This document shows positions 36,755 to 45,786 of a DNA stretch of 64,000 bases, in pieces. The stretch comes from Lysobacter terrestris (GTDB taxonomy: Bacteria > Pseudomonadota > Gammaproteobacteria > Xanthomonadales > Xanthomonadaceae): NCBI RefSeq assembly GCF_014489475.1, contig NZ_CP060820.1, forward strand, positions 2,434,001 through 2,498,000, in the 5' to 3' direction. The stretch's first letter is position 1. Every line of letters starts with the position of its first letter. The notes below the pieces were generated by a model, which searched no databases, had not been told where the DNA came from, and saw nothing but the letters and a program-made list of their open reading frames with translations. The position numbers were made by a program, and so were the translations under genes.

Positions 36755-39700
36755 TCACGCGGCGCGATCCAGCATCGTCAGCAGTCCGCGTGCCGCGGCG
36801 ACGCGCGATGCGGCGTCTGGCAGTTCCAGCTTCACCCGCAACTTGTCCGGTCCATCCATCTGGTAAAGCTTCGGTTGGCCTTGGATCAGCTTGATCACCG
36901 CCATCGGGTCCACCGACGGGCGTTCGACGAACTGCAGGCGTCCGCCCTTGTCGCCAAGGTCGAGCTTGCGGATGCCCAGCGCGGTCGACAACAGCTTCAG
37001 CTCGGCGATGGTGAACAGGTGCTTGGCCGCATCCGGCAACAGGCCGAAGCGGTCGATCATCTCCACCTGCAGTTCGCGCAGTTCCTCGGCGTCGCGCGCG
37101 CCGCTGATGCGCTTGTACAGGGTCAGGCGCGTGTGCACGTCCGGCAGGTAATCCTCCGGAATGAGCGCGGGCACGTGCAGCTCGACTTCCGCGCCGCGCG
37201 CGTGCGTGCCGTCGACATCGGGCAGTTCGCCGCGCTTGATCGAACGCACCGCGCGCTCCAGCAGCTCCGTGTACAGGCTGAAGCCGACCTCGGCCATCTG
37301 CCCGCTCTGGTCCTCGCCGAGCAGTTCGCCGGCGCCGCGGATCTCCAGGTCGTGCGTGGCGAGGGTGAAGCCGGCGCCGAGTTCGTCCATCGCCGCGATC
37401 GCATCCAGCCGCTTCTTCGCATCGGCGGTGATCGAACGCTGGTCCGGCACGACGAGATAGGCGTAGGCGCGATGGTGCGAACGACCGACGCGGCCACGCA
37501 GCTGGTGCAGCTGGGCCAGGCCGAAGCGGTCGGCGCGGTGGATGATGATGGTGTTGGCGTTGGGGATGTCGATGCCCGACTCGATGATGGTCGAGGCCAG
37601 CAACACGTTGAAGCGTTGCTTGTGGAAGTCGAGCATCACCCGTTCCAGCTCGCGCTCGGGCATCTGCCCATGGGCGATGCCGATGCGCGCCTCGGGCACG
37701 AGTTCCTCCAGCTGGCGCTGCATCCTCGCCATCTGTTCGACGTCGTTGTTGAGGAAATACACCTGGCCACCGCGCGCCAGTTCGCGCTGGAACGCCTCGC
37801 GCAGCTGCGCGTCGTCCCACGGCACCACGAAGGTCTGCACTGCGAGTCGATGCGCGGGTGGAGTAGCAATAATCGACAGGTCGCGCAGTCCGGCCATCGC
37901 CATGTTGAGCGTGCGCGGGATCGGCGTGGCGGTGAGCGTGACCAGGTGCACGTTGGCGCGCAGGGCCTTCAACGCTTCCTTCTGGCGCACGCCGAAGCGC
38001 TGTTCCTCGTCGACGATGACCAGGCCGAGGTCCTTGAAGCGCACGTCGCCCTGCAGCAGGCGGTGGGTGCCGACGATCACGTCGATCTGGCCTTCGGAGA
38101 CCTTCTGCAGCTCGGTCTCGATTTCCTTCTTGCTCTTGAAACGCGACAGCACCTCGACCCTGATCGGCCAGTCGGCGAAGCGGTCGCGGAAATTGCGGTA
38201 GTGCTGTTCGGCCAGCAGCGTGGTCGGTACCAGCACGGCGACCTGCTTGCCGGCGGCGGCAGCGACGAAGGCCGCGCGCACTGCGACCTCGGTCTTGCCG
38301 AAGCCGACGTCGCCGCAGACCACGCGGTCCATCGGCTGCGAGGAGGCGAGGTCGCGGATCACCGACTCGATCGCGGCGTGCTGGTCGGGCGTCTCCTCGA
38401 ACGGGAACGCCGCGGCGAACGGCTCGTACATCGCGCGGTCTACATCGAGTGCGAGGCCGGCGCGAGCCTGCCGCTTGGCCTGGATCTCCAGCAGTTCGGC
38501 GGCGACGTCGCGCACCTTCTCCGCGGCCTTGCGCTTGGCCTTGGTCCACGCTTCGCCGCCGAGCGAGTGCAGCGGCGCGGTTTCCGCCGACGCGCCCGAG
38601 TAGCGACTGATCAGGTGCAGCTGCGCGACCGGCACGTACAGGCGGTCGCCCTTGGCGTATTCGATCTCGAGGTATTCGCCGGGCATGCCGCCGGCTTCGA
38701 GCGTCATCAGGCCGCGATAACGGCCGACGCCGTGGTCCTCGTGCACGATCGGCGCGCCTTCGGTGAGCTCGCCGAGGTCGCGGATGATCGCTTCGGGCTC
38801 GCGGCCGGCGCGCTTGCGCCGGCGCGGCTGCGCGGCGCGTTCGGGGAACAGCTGGCGCTCGGTGAGGATCGCGAGTGCGGGATCGCTGAGGGCGAAGCCG
38901 TCTTCGAATGGCGCCACCGCGATCGCGAAACGTTCGGCGCTCGTCGCGAACGTGGTCCAGTCGGCGGCGACCACCGGGCGCAGTTCGGCCGCCTGCAGCA
39001 GTTCCAGCAAGGCCTCGCGTCGGCCCGGCGAATCCGCGGCGACCAGCACGCGCCCCGGATACGTACGCAGGAACGACTTCAAGGCCTCGGCCGGCTGCGC
39101 ATCCTTCGCCGCGACCGGCAAGGCCGGCGCCGGCTGGTCGCCGAGCGCGGACGCGCGTTCGCGCTGCGGATGCGCTTCGCCGCAGACTTCGACGCGCTCG
39201 CCCTTGTTGAGGTGTTCGCGCAGCGCATCCGGCGACAGGTACAGCTCGGCCGGCGGCAGCAGCGGTCGTTCCAGGTCGTGGCGGCGCTGCTCGTAGCGCT
39301 CGGCGGTCTGCTTCCAGAAATGCTCGGCCGCCTCCAGCGCGCCATCGCCGATCACCGGCAGCGCATCGGCGAGGTAGTCGAACAGCGTCGCGGTCTTGTC
39401 GAAGAACAGCGGCAGGTAGTACTCGATGCCGGCGGGGGCGAGGCCGGCCTTGAGGTCCTGGTACAGCGCGCTGCGCCGGGTGTCGACGTCGAAGCGGTCG
39501 CGCAGGCTGTCGAGCGCGTGCTTCAGTGCGATCTCGTCCAGCGGCACCTCGCGGCCGGGCAGCAGGTGCACGGCGTCGATCTTGTCGAGCGAACGCTGCG
39601 ACTCGGGATCGAACACGCGGATGGTCTCGATCTCGTCGTCGAGCAGTTCGACGCGGAACGGCGAGTCTGCGCCCATCGGATACACGTCGAGCAGGCCGCC

Positions 39701-40222
39701 GCGCACGGCGAAGTCGCCCGGGTCGAGCACCTGCGGCACGTGGCGGTAACCGGCGCCTTCGAGGCGGCGCTTCTCGGCGTCGAGGTCGAGGCGCTGGCCC
39801 ACGCGCACGTCGAAGCTGCCTCCGACCACGTGCTTCAACGGCGCCAACCGCTGCAGCAGCGTCTGCACCGGCACCACCACGATGCCGCGCTTCAGCGTCG
39901 GCAGGCGGTGCAGAGCGGCCAGGCGTTGCGAAACGATATCCGGGTGCGGGCTGAACTGGTCGTAGGGCAGCGTTTCCCAGTCCGGGAACGGCAATACCGG
40001 CAAGGTTGCGTCGGCGCCCAGCAGCGTGCGCAGGTCGGACTCGAGCTGGTTCGCGCCGTGGTTGTCGCGCGCGATCGCCAGGATCGGGCCCGCGTGCGCC
40101 GCCGCCGCCGCGGCGATGTGGAAGGCGAGCGCCGACGGCGATGCCGGCGCGCGCCACCAGGCGCGCTGCTGGCTGGGCTTGGGCAGGGGCGGGGCGGGGA
40201 AGCGGTTAGCGGAATCGTTCAT
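36755..40222 (-). CDS. mfd: Transcription-repair coupling factor Mfd
   Basis: 1155 residues. The N-terminal UvrB-like region (about 1-340) has LPVLPFPDWETLPYDQFSPH, the RNA-polymerase-interacting domain is around 480-550 (IVHEDHGVGRYRGLMTLE), and the translocase has Walker A GDVGFGKTE at about 637, DEEQRFG at about 738 and the RecG-like motif GRVGRSHHRAYAYL. Mfd frees stalled RNA polymerase and recruits UvrA. An in-frame GTG two codons upstream is a less likely start. A -10-like TAAACT lies at 40294-40289. Confidence 0.97.
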   Translation of the reverse strand: MNDSANRFPAPPLPKPSQQRAWWRAPASPSALAFHIAAAAAAHAGPILAIARDNHGANQLESDLRTLLGADATLPVLPFPDWETLPYDQFSPHPDIVSQRLAALHRLPTLKRGIVVVPVQTLLQRLAPLKHVVGGSFDVRVGQRLDLDAEKRRLEGAGYRHVPQVLDPGDFAVRGGLLDVYPMGADSPFRVELLDDEIETIRVFDPESQRSLDKIDAVHLLPGREVPLDEIALKHALDSLRDRFDVDTRRSALYQDLKAGLAPAGIEYYLPLFFDKTATLFDYLADALPVIGDGALEAAEHFWKQTAERYEQRRHDLERPLLPPAELYLSPDALREHLNKGERVEVCGEAHPQRERASALGDQPAPALPVAAKDAQPAEALKSFLRTYPGRVLVAADSPGRREALLELLQAAELRPVVAADWTTFATSAERFAIAVAPFEDGFALSDPALAILTERQLFPERAAQPRRRKRAGREPEAIIRDLGELTEGAPIVHEDHGVGRYRGLMTLEAGGMPGEYLEIEYAKGDRLYVPVAQLHLISRYSGASAETAPLHSLGGEAWTKAKRKAAEKVRDVAAELLEIQAKRQARAGLALDVDRAMYEPFAAAFPFEETPDQHAAIESVIRDLASSQPMDRVVCGDVGFGKTEVAVRAAFVAAAAGKQVAVLVPTTLLAEQHYRNFRDRFADWPIRVEVLSRFKSKKEIETELQKVSEGQIDVIVGTHRLLQGDVRFKDLGLVIVDEEQRFGVRQKEALKALRANVHLVTLTATPIPRTLNMAMAGLRDLSIIATPPAHRLAVQTFVVPWDDAQLREAFQRELARGGQVYFLNNDVEQMARMQRQLEELVPEARIGIAHGQMPERELERVMLDFHKQRFNVLLASTIIESGIDIPNANTIIIHRADRFGLAQLHQLRGRVGRSHHRAYAYLVVPDQRSITADAKKRLDAIAAMDELGAGFTLATHDLEIRGAGELLGEDQSGQMAEVGFSLYTELLERAVRSIKRGELPDVDGTHARGAEVELHVPALIPEDYLPDVHTRLTLYKRISGARDAEELRELQVEMIDRFGLLPDAAKHLFTIAELKLLSTALGIRKLDLGDKGGRLQFVERPSVDPMAVIKLIQGQPKLYQMDGPDKLRVKLELPDAASRVAAARGLLTMLDRAA

Positions 40223-40335
40223 GGACACCGGCGCGACAAAACAACGGCAGCGCCGGACGCACGTCGGGCATCCAGCGCAAGGGCGCGCAGTTTACCGCGG
40301 GGCCGCAGGCCGGGCCGTCATCCGCAGGAGTCGTT

Positions 40336-40406
40336 GCGTTGCGGCACCGCAACGCTGCCATGCGTTGCGAGCCGCCAGGGTGTCATGCGTTGCGATGCCG
40401 CAACGC
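40336..40406. repeat. Three GCGTTGCG units with hairpins, ending at a stop codon
   Basis: GCGTTGCG occurs at 40336, 40362 and 40387, about 25 bp apart. The first and third are complete hairpins with CGCAACGC (loops GCAC and ATGC). The last hairpin ends at 40406 and the TAA stop of the DUF4242 gene is at 40407-40409. Confidence 0.7.
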
Positions 40407-40679
40407 TTATTCGGCGGTGACCGGATCGATGATCGACTTCACTTCGGAAATGCGATCGGCCGGGAAGCCGCCTTGCCGCGCGTGCTCGCGGATCATCTCC
40501 TCGTCGGGGGAGATGTACACGCAATACACCTTGTCGCCGGTGACATAGCTGTGTTCCCACTGCAGATGGGGACCGAGCGCGTCGAGGACGCGGCACGAGC
40601 GTTGGGAGATGGCACGAAGTTCAGCGGGCGACAGCGCGCCGGCGCCGGGGATGTCGCGTTCGATGACGTAACGGGGCAT
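40407..40679 (-). CDS. DUF4242-family protein
   Basis: 90 residues. MPRYVIERDIPGAGALSPAEL, WEHSYVTGDKVYCVYISPDEE and MIREHARQGGFPADRISEVK are the family pattern; related proteins such as SCO4226 bind nickel through His residues. It folds as a ferredoxin-like dimer by analogy. The ATG at 40679 is used instead of the GTG three codons upstream. Confidence 0.87.
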   Translation of the reverse strand: MPRYVIERDIPGAGALSPAELRAISQRSCRVLDALGPHLQWEHSYVTGDKVYCVYISPDEEMIREHARQGGFPADRISEVKSIIDPVTAE

Positions 40680-40749
40680 GACGTCCACCTCCAGGGGAGG
40701 CAGCCAGGGCCGGACGCGGGTTGCGCACGGCGGGCCTCCCTGCAGCGAA

Positions 40750-41364
40750 CTAACGTCCGTGCTGTGGCTGGACGGCCGCCCTCGGATCGGAAAGCAGGCG
40801 GGTCTGGTTGCGCGGCTTGAGTTCCAGCTTCACCCGCACCAGTCCCGGCGACTCCTGGCGGAACTCGCGCTGGAAGCCCAGCGACTGCGCCAGCGACAGC
40901 ATCGGGCCGTTGTTCTCGAGCACGTCGCCGTACAGGCAATGCAGCTTCTTGCCCTTCGCCCACTTCACCAGTCGCGTCATCAGGTAGCGGCCGAGGCCCA
41001 TCTGCTTGATGTAGCGGCTGACCAGGATCGCGAATTCGGCGTCGCGGCCGTTGTCGTCGATGGCCACGCGCGCCACCGCGCCGATCAGCGCTTCGCCCGG
41101 CGGCAGCGGCTCGGCGACGACCAGCGCGAACTCGGTGCGCGGATTGACGTGGGTGAGGCGTTCGGCGGTTTCCGGCGAGAGTTCCTTCACCGCGTGCAGG
41201 AAACGCTGGCGGATCTCGTCGGGTTCGAGCAGACCGAAGCCGGCACGCAGGGGTTCGCCATCCTCGGGACGGATGGGTCGGATCAGCACCTGCCGTCCGT
41301 TGGACAGCGTCAGGCGTTCATGCCAGGGCGGGAGGCGCTCGCGCGGGGGGGAAGCTCCTGTCAT
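40750..41364 (-). CDS. GNAT-family acetyltransferase (Pat-like)
   Basis: 204 residues. LSNGRQVLIRPIRPEDGEPLRAGFGLLEPDEIRQRFLHAVKELS is the start found in acetyltransferases related to the GNAT domain of the protein acetyltransferase Pat/PatZ, followed by AILVSRYIKQMGLGRYLMTRLVKWAKGKK with the acetyl-CoA loop. It may acetylate lysines; the substrate is unproven. It is divergent from the YjbR gene, 66 bases away. Confidence 0.87.
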   Translation of the reverse strand: MTGASPPRERLPPWHERLTLSNGRQVLIRPIRPEDGEPLRAGFGLLEPDEIRQRFLHAVKELSPETAERLTHVNPRTEFALVVAEPLPPGEALIGAVARVAIDDNGRDAEFAILVSRYIKQMGLGRYLMTRLVKWAKGKKLHCLYGDVLENNGPMLSLAQSLGFQREFRQESPGLVRVKLELKPRNQTRLLSDPRAAVQPQHGR

Positions 41365-41404
41365 GGCCCCGATATTGGCACACTGCTCGTTCAGAACTTC
41401 ATCA

Positions 41405-41418
41405 CACCCGATCGGGTG
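41405..41418. promoter_or_regulatory. Perfect 14-bp palindrome in a divergent promoter region
   Basis: CACCCGATCGGGTG lies 12 bases before the YjbR start codon and 41 before the divergent GNAT gene. Such a site could be an operator for either gene, but no cognate regulator is adjacent. Confidence 0.4.
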
Positions 41419-41430
41419 GTCTTCACCGAT

Positions 41431-41781
41431 ATGAACGAGAAAGCGCTGCGCCAGCTCACCGCCGCCTGGCCGGGGGTGGAGGCCGGGACCAAGTGGGAGG
41501 ACGACCTGGTCTTCACCGTCGCCGGCAAGATGTTCTGCGTGACCTGCCTGCGCGGGCCGCAGCAGGGTTCGATCAGCTTCAAGGTCGAGGACGAGCGCTT
41601 CCTCGAGTTCACCGGCCGGCCGGGCTTCATCCCCGCGCCCTACCTGGCGCGGGCGCACTGGGTGCAGATCGCTTCCGCCAAGCCGCTGCCGGCGACCGAG
41701 CTGCGCGAACTGATCCGCCGCAGCTACGAACTGGTGCGGGCGAAGCTGCCAAAGAAGACGCAGCGTGAGCTCGCCGATTAA
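41431..41781 (+). CDS. MmcQ/YjbR-family protein
   Basis: 116 residues with WPGVEAGTKWEDDLVFTVAGKMFCVTCL, FKVEDERFLEFTGRPGFIPAPYLARAHWVQI and ELIRRSYELVRAKLPKK, the usual YjbR pattern of a double-wing DNA-binding-like fold. The role is unknown. It overlaps the chrA start by 17 bases. Confidence 0.88.
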   Translation: MNEKALRQLTAAWPGVEAGTKWEDDLVFTVAGKMFCVTCLRGPQQGSISFKVEDERFLEFTGRPGFIPAPYLARAHWVQIASAKPLPATELRELIRRSYELVRAKLPKKTQRELAD

Positions 41782-43087
41782 AGCTGCGCCGACCGGACCC
41801 GCGAGCGGCGCTGCGCCGCATCCCTCCTTCGGCCAGGCGTTGCGCTTCTGGCTGCTGCTGGGTTGCATCAGCTTCGGCGGGCCGGCGGGGCAGATCGCGA
41901 TCATGCACACCGAGCTGGTCGACAAGCGGCGCTGGATCGACGAGTCCGCGTTCCTGCGTGCGCTCAACTTCTGCATGTTGCTGCCCGGCCCCGAAGCGAT
42001 GCAGCTGGCGACGTGGCTGGGCTGGCGCCTGCACGGCCTGCGCGGCGGCATCGCGGCGGGCGCGTTGTTCGTGCTGCCGGCGGCGGTGCTGATGGCACTG
42101 CTGAGCTGGGCCTACCTGCAGTGGCAATCGCTGCCGGCGATGGGCGGCGTGGTATTCGGGTTGCAGGCGGCGGTGCTGGGCATCGTCGCGCACGCGGCGC
42201 TGCGCATCGGTGGGCGGGTGTTGAAGACGCCGTTCTCCCTCGCGCTCGCCGGCATCGCGCTGTTCTCCGTAGCGGTGCTGAAGGTGCCGTTCCCGCTGCT
42301 GTTGCTGGCCGCCGCGGTCGCGGGCTGGTGGGCGTGGCGCCGGCATCCGCACTGGTTGCCGCAGGCGCCGGCTGCGGATGCCACGCATGTGCCCTTGCCG
42401 GCCGGCAGCCGCTGGCGCGCGCTGCGCATCGCCGCCGCCTGCGCGCTGTTGTGGTGCCTGCCCATCCTCGTGGTGGGGGGCTGGCTGGGTCGCGACAGCA
42501 CCGCGTTCGCGCTGGGCAGCTTCTTCGCCCGGACCGCGCTGCTCACGCTGGGCGGTGCCTACGCCGTGCTGCCGTACGTCGCGCAACAGGCCGTCGAAGT
42601 GCAGGGCTGGCTGGCACCGGCGCAGATGATGACCGGGCTGGGCCTGGCCGAAACCACGCCCGGACCGCTGATCCTGGTGCTGGAGTTCGTCGGCTTCGCC
42701 GGCGGCTGGCAGCATCCGGACCTGGCCACGCCGCTGGCGTCGGGACTGCTCGGCGCCGCGGTGGCGGTGTGGGCGACGTTCCTGCCGAGTTTCCTGTTCG
42801 TGCTCGCCGCCGCGCCCTGGATCGAACGCATCGGCCGCTGGCCGCGCGCCAATGCCGTGCTGGCGGGCATCACCGCGGCGGTGGTCGGCGTGATCGCGCA
42901 CCTGGTGCTGTGGTTCGGCTGGCGCCTGCTGTCGACGCAGGACTGGCGCGCAGGCGTGCTCGCGTTGCTGCTCGCGGCGCTGGTTCATGCCGGGCTGGCG
43001 CGCTGGCGTTGGCCGGTGGCGGCCATCGTGCCCGCGGCGGCGCTGGTGGGAGTCGTCGCGCAGGCGTTCGTGCCGATCGCGGCGTGA
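41765..43087 (+). CDS. chrA: Chromate ion transporter ChrA
   Basis: 440 residues with two homologous halves. The first holds FGGPAGQIAIMHTELVDKRRWI and FCMLLPGPEAMQLATWLGW, the second LGGAYAVLPYVAQQAV and TTPGPLILVLEFVGF. This is the long-chain ChrA type that exports chromate across the inner membrane. The start is GTG at 41765, inside the end of the YjbR gene. No chrB regulator is adjacent, so regulation is unclear. Confidence 0.92.
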   Translation: MSSPIKAAPTGPASGAAPHPSFGQALRFWLLLGCISFGGPAGQIAIMHTELVDKRRWIDESAFLRALNFCMLLPGPEAMQLATWLGWRLHGLRGGIAAGALFVLPAAVLMALLSWAYLQWQSLPAMGGVVFGLQAAVLGIVAHAALRIGGRVLKTPFSLALAGIALFSVAVLKVPFPLLLLAAAVAGWWAWRRHPHWLPQAPAADATHVPLPAGSRWRALRIAAACALLWCLPILVVGGWLGRDSTAFALGSFFARTALLTLGGAYAVLPYVAQQAVEVQGWLAPAQMMTGLGLAETTPGPLILVLEFVGFAGGWQHPDLATPLASGLLGAAVAVWATFLPSFLFVLAAAPWIERIGRWPRANAVLAGITAAVVGVIAHLVLWFGWRLLSTQDWRAGVLALLLAALVHAGLARWRWPVAAIVPAAALVGVVAQAFVPIAA

Positions 43088-43171
43088 GCCCTGGACCCGT
43101 ACGCGTCGAAACCGGCACGCGCCAAGGTAGACTCAGCCGGCTTTTCCGCTCGCACGACAAGGAACGAATGC

Positions 43172-44086
43172 ATGGCCGGTGGTGGTGATTCGACCCGCGC
43201 GATTTTCTTCGCACTGGGTGCCAATTTCGCAATCGCGGTGTCCAAGGGCGTCGCGGCGTTCTTCACCGGTTCCAGCGCGATGCTGGCCGAGACCGTGCAC
43301 TCGCTGGCCGACTGCGGCAACCAGCTGCTGCTCCTGCTGGGCATGCGCCAGGCCAAGCGGCCGCCGTCGCCGGACTATCCGCTCGGTTACGGCAAGGCGA
43401 TCTACTTCTGGTCGTTCCTGGTGGCGCTGATGCTCTTCAGCGTCGGCGGCATGTTCTCGCTCTACGAGGGCATCCACAAACTGCAGCACCCCGAGCCGCT
43501 GAAGCAGTGGTGGTGGGCCGCCGGCGTGCTGGTGTTCGGCATCGTCGCCGAAGCGTTCTCGATGCGCGCGTGCATGCAGGAAGTGAACAAGGCGCGCGGT
43601 TCGCGCACGCTGTGGCAGTGGTTCCGGCAGAGCCGCCAGGCCGAGCTGGTGGTGATCTTCGGCGAGGACCTGGCCGCGTTGTTCGGCCTGGTGTTCGCGC
43701 TGGTCGCGGTGATCCTGTCGGTGGTCACCGGCAACCCGCTGTGGGACGCGATCGGCACCATCGCGATCGGCGCACTGCTGGTGGTGGTCGCCGTGTTCGT
43801 CGCGGTCGAGGTCAAGGCCATGCTGATCGGCCAGAGCGTCGATCCGCAGCGCGAGCAGGAGATGCGCCATTTCATCGAGGCGCGTGAGGAAGTCGGCCGC
43901 GTCATCAGCCTGATCACGCTGCAGCTGGGCAATGAAGTGATGGTGGCGATCCAGGCCGAGATGAGCGAACGCCAGACCGCCCACCACCTCGCCGAAGAGA
44001 TCAACCGGGTCGAGCGCGCGTTCAAGGCGCAGTTCCCGGAAGTGCGCTGGAGCTTCTTCGAGCCGGACCTGAAGCCGCAGGTCTGA
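43172..44086 (+). CDS. Cation diffusion facilitator family transporter
   Basis: 304 residues with six membrane helices. HSLADCGNQLLLLLG carries the metal-binding His-Asp pair of helix 2, and FGEDLAALFGLV the helix 5 Asp. A cytoplasmic domain follows with EVGRVISLITLQLGNEVMVAIQAEM. It probably exports zinc, cobalt or iron by proton exchange. It follows chrA by 84 bases, with a -10-like TAGACT at 43128-43133, so it may have its own promoter. Confidence 0.88.
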   Translation: MAGGGDSTRAIFFALGANFAIAVSKGVAAFFTGSSAMLAETVHSLADCGNQLLLLLGMRQAKRPPSPDYPLGYGKAIYFWSFLVALMLFSVGGMFSLYEGIHKLQHPEPLKQWWWAAGVLVFGIVAEAFSMRACMQEVNKARGSRTLWQWFRQSRQAELVVIFGEDLAALFGLVFALVAVILSVVTGNPLWDAIGTIAIGALLVVVAVFVAVEVKAMLIGQSVDPQREQEMRHFIEAREEVGRVISLITLQLGNEVMVAIQAEMSERQTAHHLAEEINRVERAFKAQFPEVRWSFFEPDLKPQV

Positions 44087-44122
44087 TCGCGGCTCGTCAG
44101 CCGCAACCGGGCTGTTGCGTGC

Positions 44123-44980
44123 TCAGGCCGGCGCGCGCAGCCACTCCAGGTGCCACTGCGGCTTGCGTTCGCCGAGCGCTTCGGCGAGCGCGCGCAGTGC
44201 CGGTCCAAGTTTCTCGTCCAGCTGGAACGGCGCGTTGAGGATCAGCAGGCCGCTGCCGTTCATGAGCAGCGGCGAATCGTCGGGACGCACCAGCAGTTCC
44301 GCGACGAGCACGGACTTGGCCGGCAACGTGGCGGCGCGGCGGTAGAAGGACTGCAGCGAGCGGCGCAGCTTGATCGGGTACCACAGCACGTAGCAGCCCT
44401 GCGGCCAGCGGCCCAGGGCTTCGCGCAGCGCACTGAGCGCAGTGTCGAACTCTTCCAGCTGCGCCTCGTAGGGCGGATCGATCAGGACCAGGCCGCGACC
44501 GAACTTCGCTTCGCCCAGGCGCGGCGGCAGCAGCGCCTTCATCGCCGCGTAGCCGTCGCGCGCGTGCACGGCCATGCGCGCGTCGCCGGCGAAGTTGGCC
44601 TTGAGCTGCGCGGCTTCTTCCGGATGCAGTTCGCACGCGGCGATGCGGTCGTCGGCGCGCAGCGCGTGCGCCAGCAGCCACGGCGAACCGGGGTAGGCCA
44701 TGCGGCCGTGTTCCTGGCGGCAGGCGCGCACCGCCTGCAGGTAACGCTGGATCAGCGGATTGGCGGGAGCCTCCGCGAGCAGCCGGCCGATGCCGTCTTC
44801 GGCCTCGCCGGTGCGCTGCGCCGAGTTGCTGTCGAGCGCGTACAGCCCGCGCCCGGCATGGGTGTCGAGCGCGAACAGCGGCGCCGGCTTGGCGGTGAGG
44901 GCGTCGCAGATCGCCAGTACGGCGACATGCTTGATCACGTCGGCATGGTTGCCGGCATGGAAGGCGTGGCGGTAATTCAT
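44123..44980 (-). CDS. rlmJ: 23S rRNA (adenine(2030)-N6)-methyltransferase RlmJ
   Basis: 285 residues; E. coli RlmJ has 280. The start MNYRHAFHAGNHADVIKH is the RlmJ signature, and GLVLIDPPYEAQLEEFD holds the DPPY catalytic motif; FALDTHAGRGLYALDS is the SAM-binding part. The enzyme methylates A2030. It is divergent from creB, 83 bases away, and convergent with the CDF gene. Confidence 0.96.
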   Translation of the reverse strand: MNYRHAFHAGNHADVIKHVAVLAICDALTAKPAPLFALDTHAGRGLYALDSNSAQRTGEAEDGIGRLLAEAPANPLIQRYLQAVRACRQEHGRMAYPGSPWLLAHALRADDRIAACELHPEEAAQLKANFAGDARMAVHARDGYAAMKALLPPRLGEAKFGRGLVLIDPPYEAQLEEFDTALSALREALGRWPQGCYVLWYPIKLRRSLQSFYRRAATLPAKSVLVAELLVRPDDSPLLMNGSGLLILNAPFQLDEKLGPALRALAEALGERKPQWHLEWLRAPA

Positions 44981-45063
44981 GGGCATAGGGTAACGCCGCA
45001 GCGGGCCGTTGACCGCCGCGACGTGCTCTATGCTTGCCGGCACCGCCGCTTCCGTCCGCTTGC

Positions 45064-45753
45064 ATGCCGCGCATCCTGCTCGTCGAAGACGAACCCGCCA
45101 TCGCGCAGACCGTGCTGTACGCCCTGCGCACGGAAGGCTTCGAGGCGCGGCATTGCCTGACCGGCGGCGAGGCCCTGCAGCTTACCCGGGAGGGCGGCTT
45201 CGACCTGGCCGTGCTCGATGTCGGACTGCCGGACATCGGCGGCTTCGCCCTGTGCCGGGAGCTGCGTCGCATCGGTTCGGCCCGGGGCGGGGAGCTGCCG
45301 GTGATCTTCCTTACCGCGCACGACGCCGAGGCCGAACGCATCCTCGGCCTGGAGATCGGCGCTGACGATTACGTGACCAAGCCGTTCTCGCCGCGCGAAC
45401 TGGTGGCGCGCGTGCGCGTGGTGCTGCGACGCGGGCAGGGCGGTGCCGGCGGCAGCAGTGCGGTCGCGGGATTCGAGCACGATGCCGACGGCCACCGCAT
45501 CCGCTACCGCGGCCGCGCGCTCGACCTCACGCGCTACGAGTACGGCCTACTGGCGGCGCTGCTGCAGCGGCCAGGCGCGGTGCTGACCCGCGCGCAGCTG
45601 ATGGACCGCGTCTGGGGTGATGCGCTGGACAGCGGCGACCGCACCATCGACACCCACATCAAGACCCTGCGGGCGAAGTTGCGCACGGTCGCGCCGGAAC
45701 TGGATCCGATCCGCACGCATCGCGGATTGGGCTATTCGCTGGAATCGGCATGA
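45064..45753 (+). CDS. creB: Response regulator CreB
   Basis: 229 residues. The receiver has the acidic Glu-Asp pair in LLVEDEP, phosphorylated Asp52 in LAVLDVGLPDIGG, the Thr of FLTAHD and the Lys of VTKPFSP. The OmpR-type winged helix ends TIDTHIKTLRAKLRTVAPEL, then DPIRTHRGLGYSLES. The order creB, creC, creD and the cre tag before creD identify it. In Aeromonas and related bacteria the same system controls beta-lactamases. Confidence 0.94.
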   Translation: MPRILLVEDEPAIAQTVLYALRTEGFEARHCLTGGEALQLTREGGFDLAVLDVGLPDIGGFALCRELRRIGSARGGELPVIFLTAHDAEAERILGLEIGADDYVTKPFSPRELVARVRVVLRRGQGGAGGSSAVAGFEHDADGHRIRYRGRALDLTRYEYGLLAALLQRPGAVLTRAQLMDRVWGDALDSGDRTIDTHIKTLRAKLRTVAPELDPIRTHRGLGYSLESA

Positions 45754-45786
45754 GCCGGACGGCCATGTGCCCATGAAGACGCACCC

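Noticed and set aside
36690-40157. Fusion of the phosphatase lipoprotein with a huge upstream frame
   Set aside because: The frame overlaps mfd on the same strand in another phase and lacks any domain; the lipoprotein signal at 36689 defines the real start.
36875-40420. 1181-codon open frame on the plus strand
   Set aside because: Antisense to mfd; no domain and biased composition.
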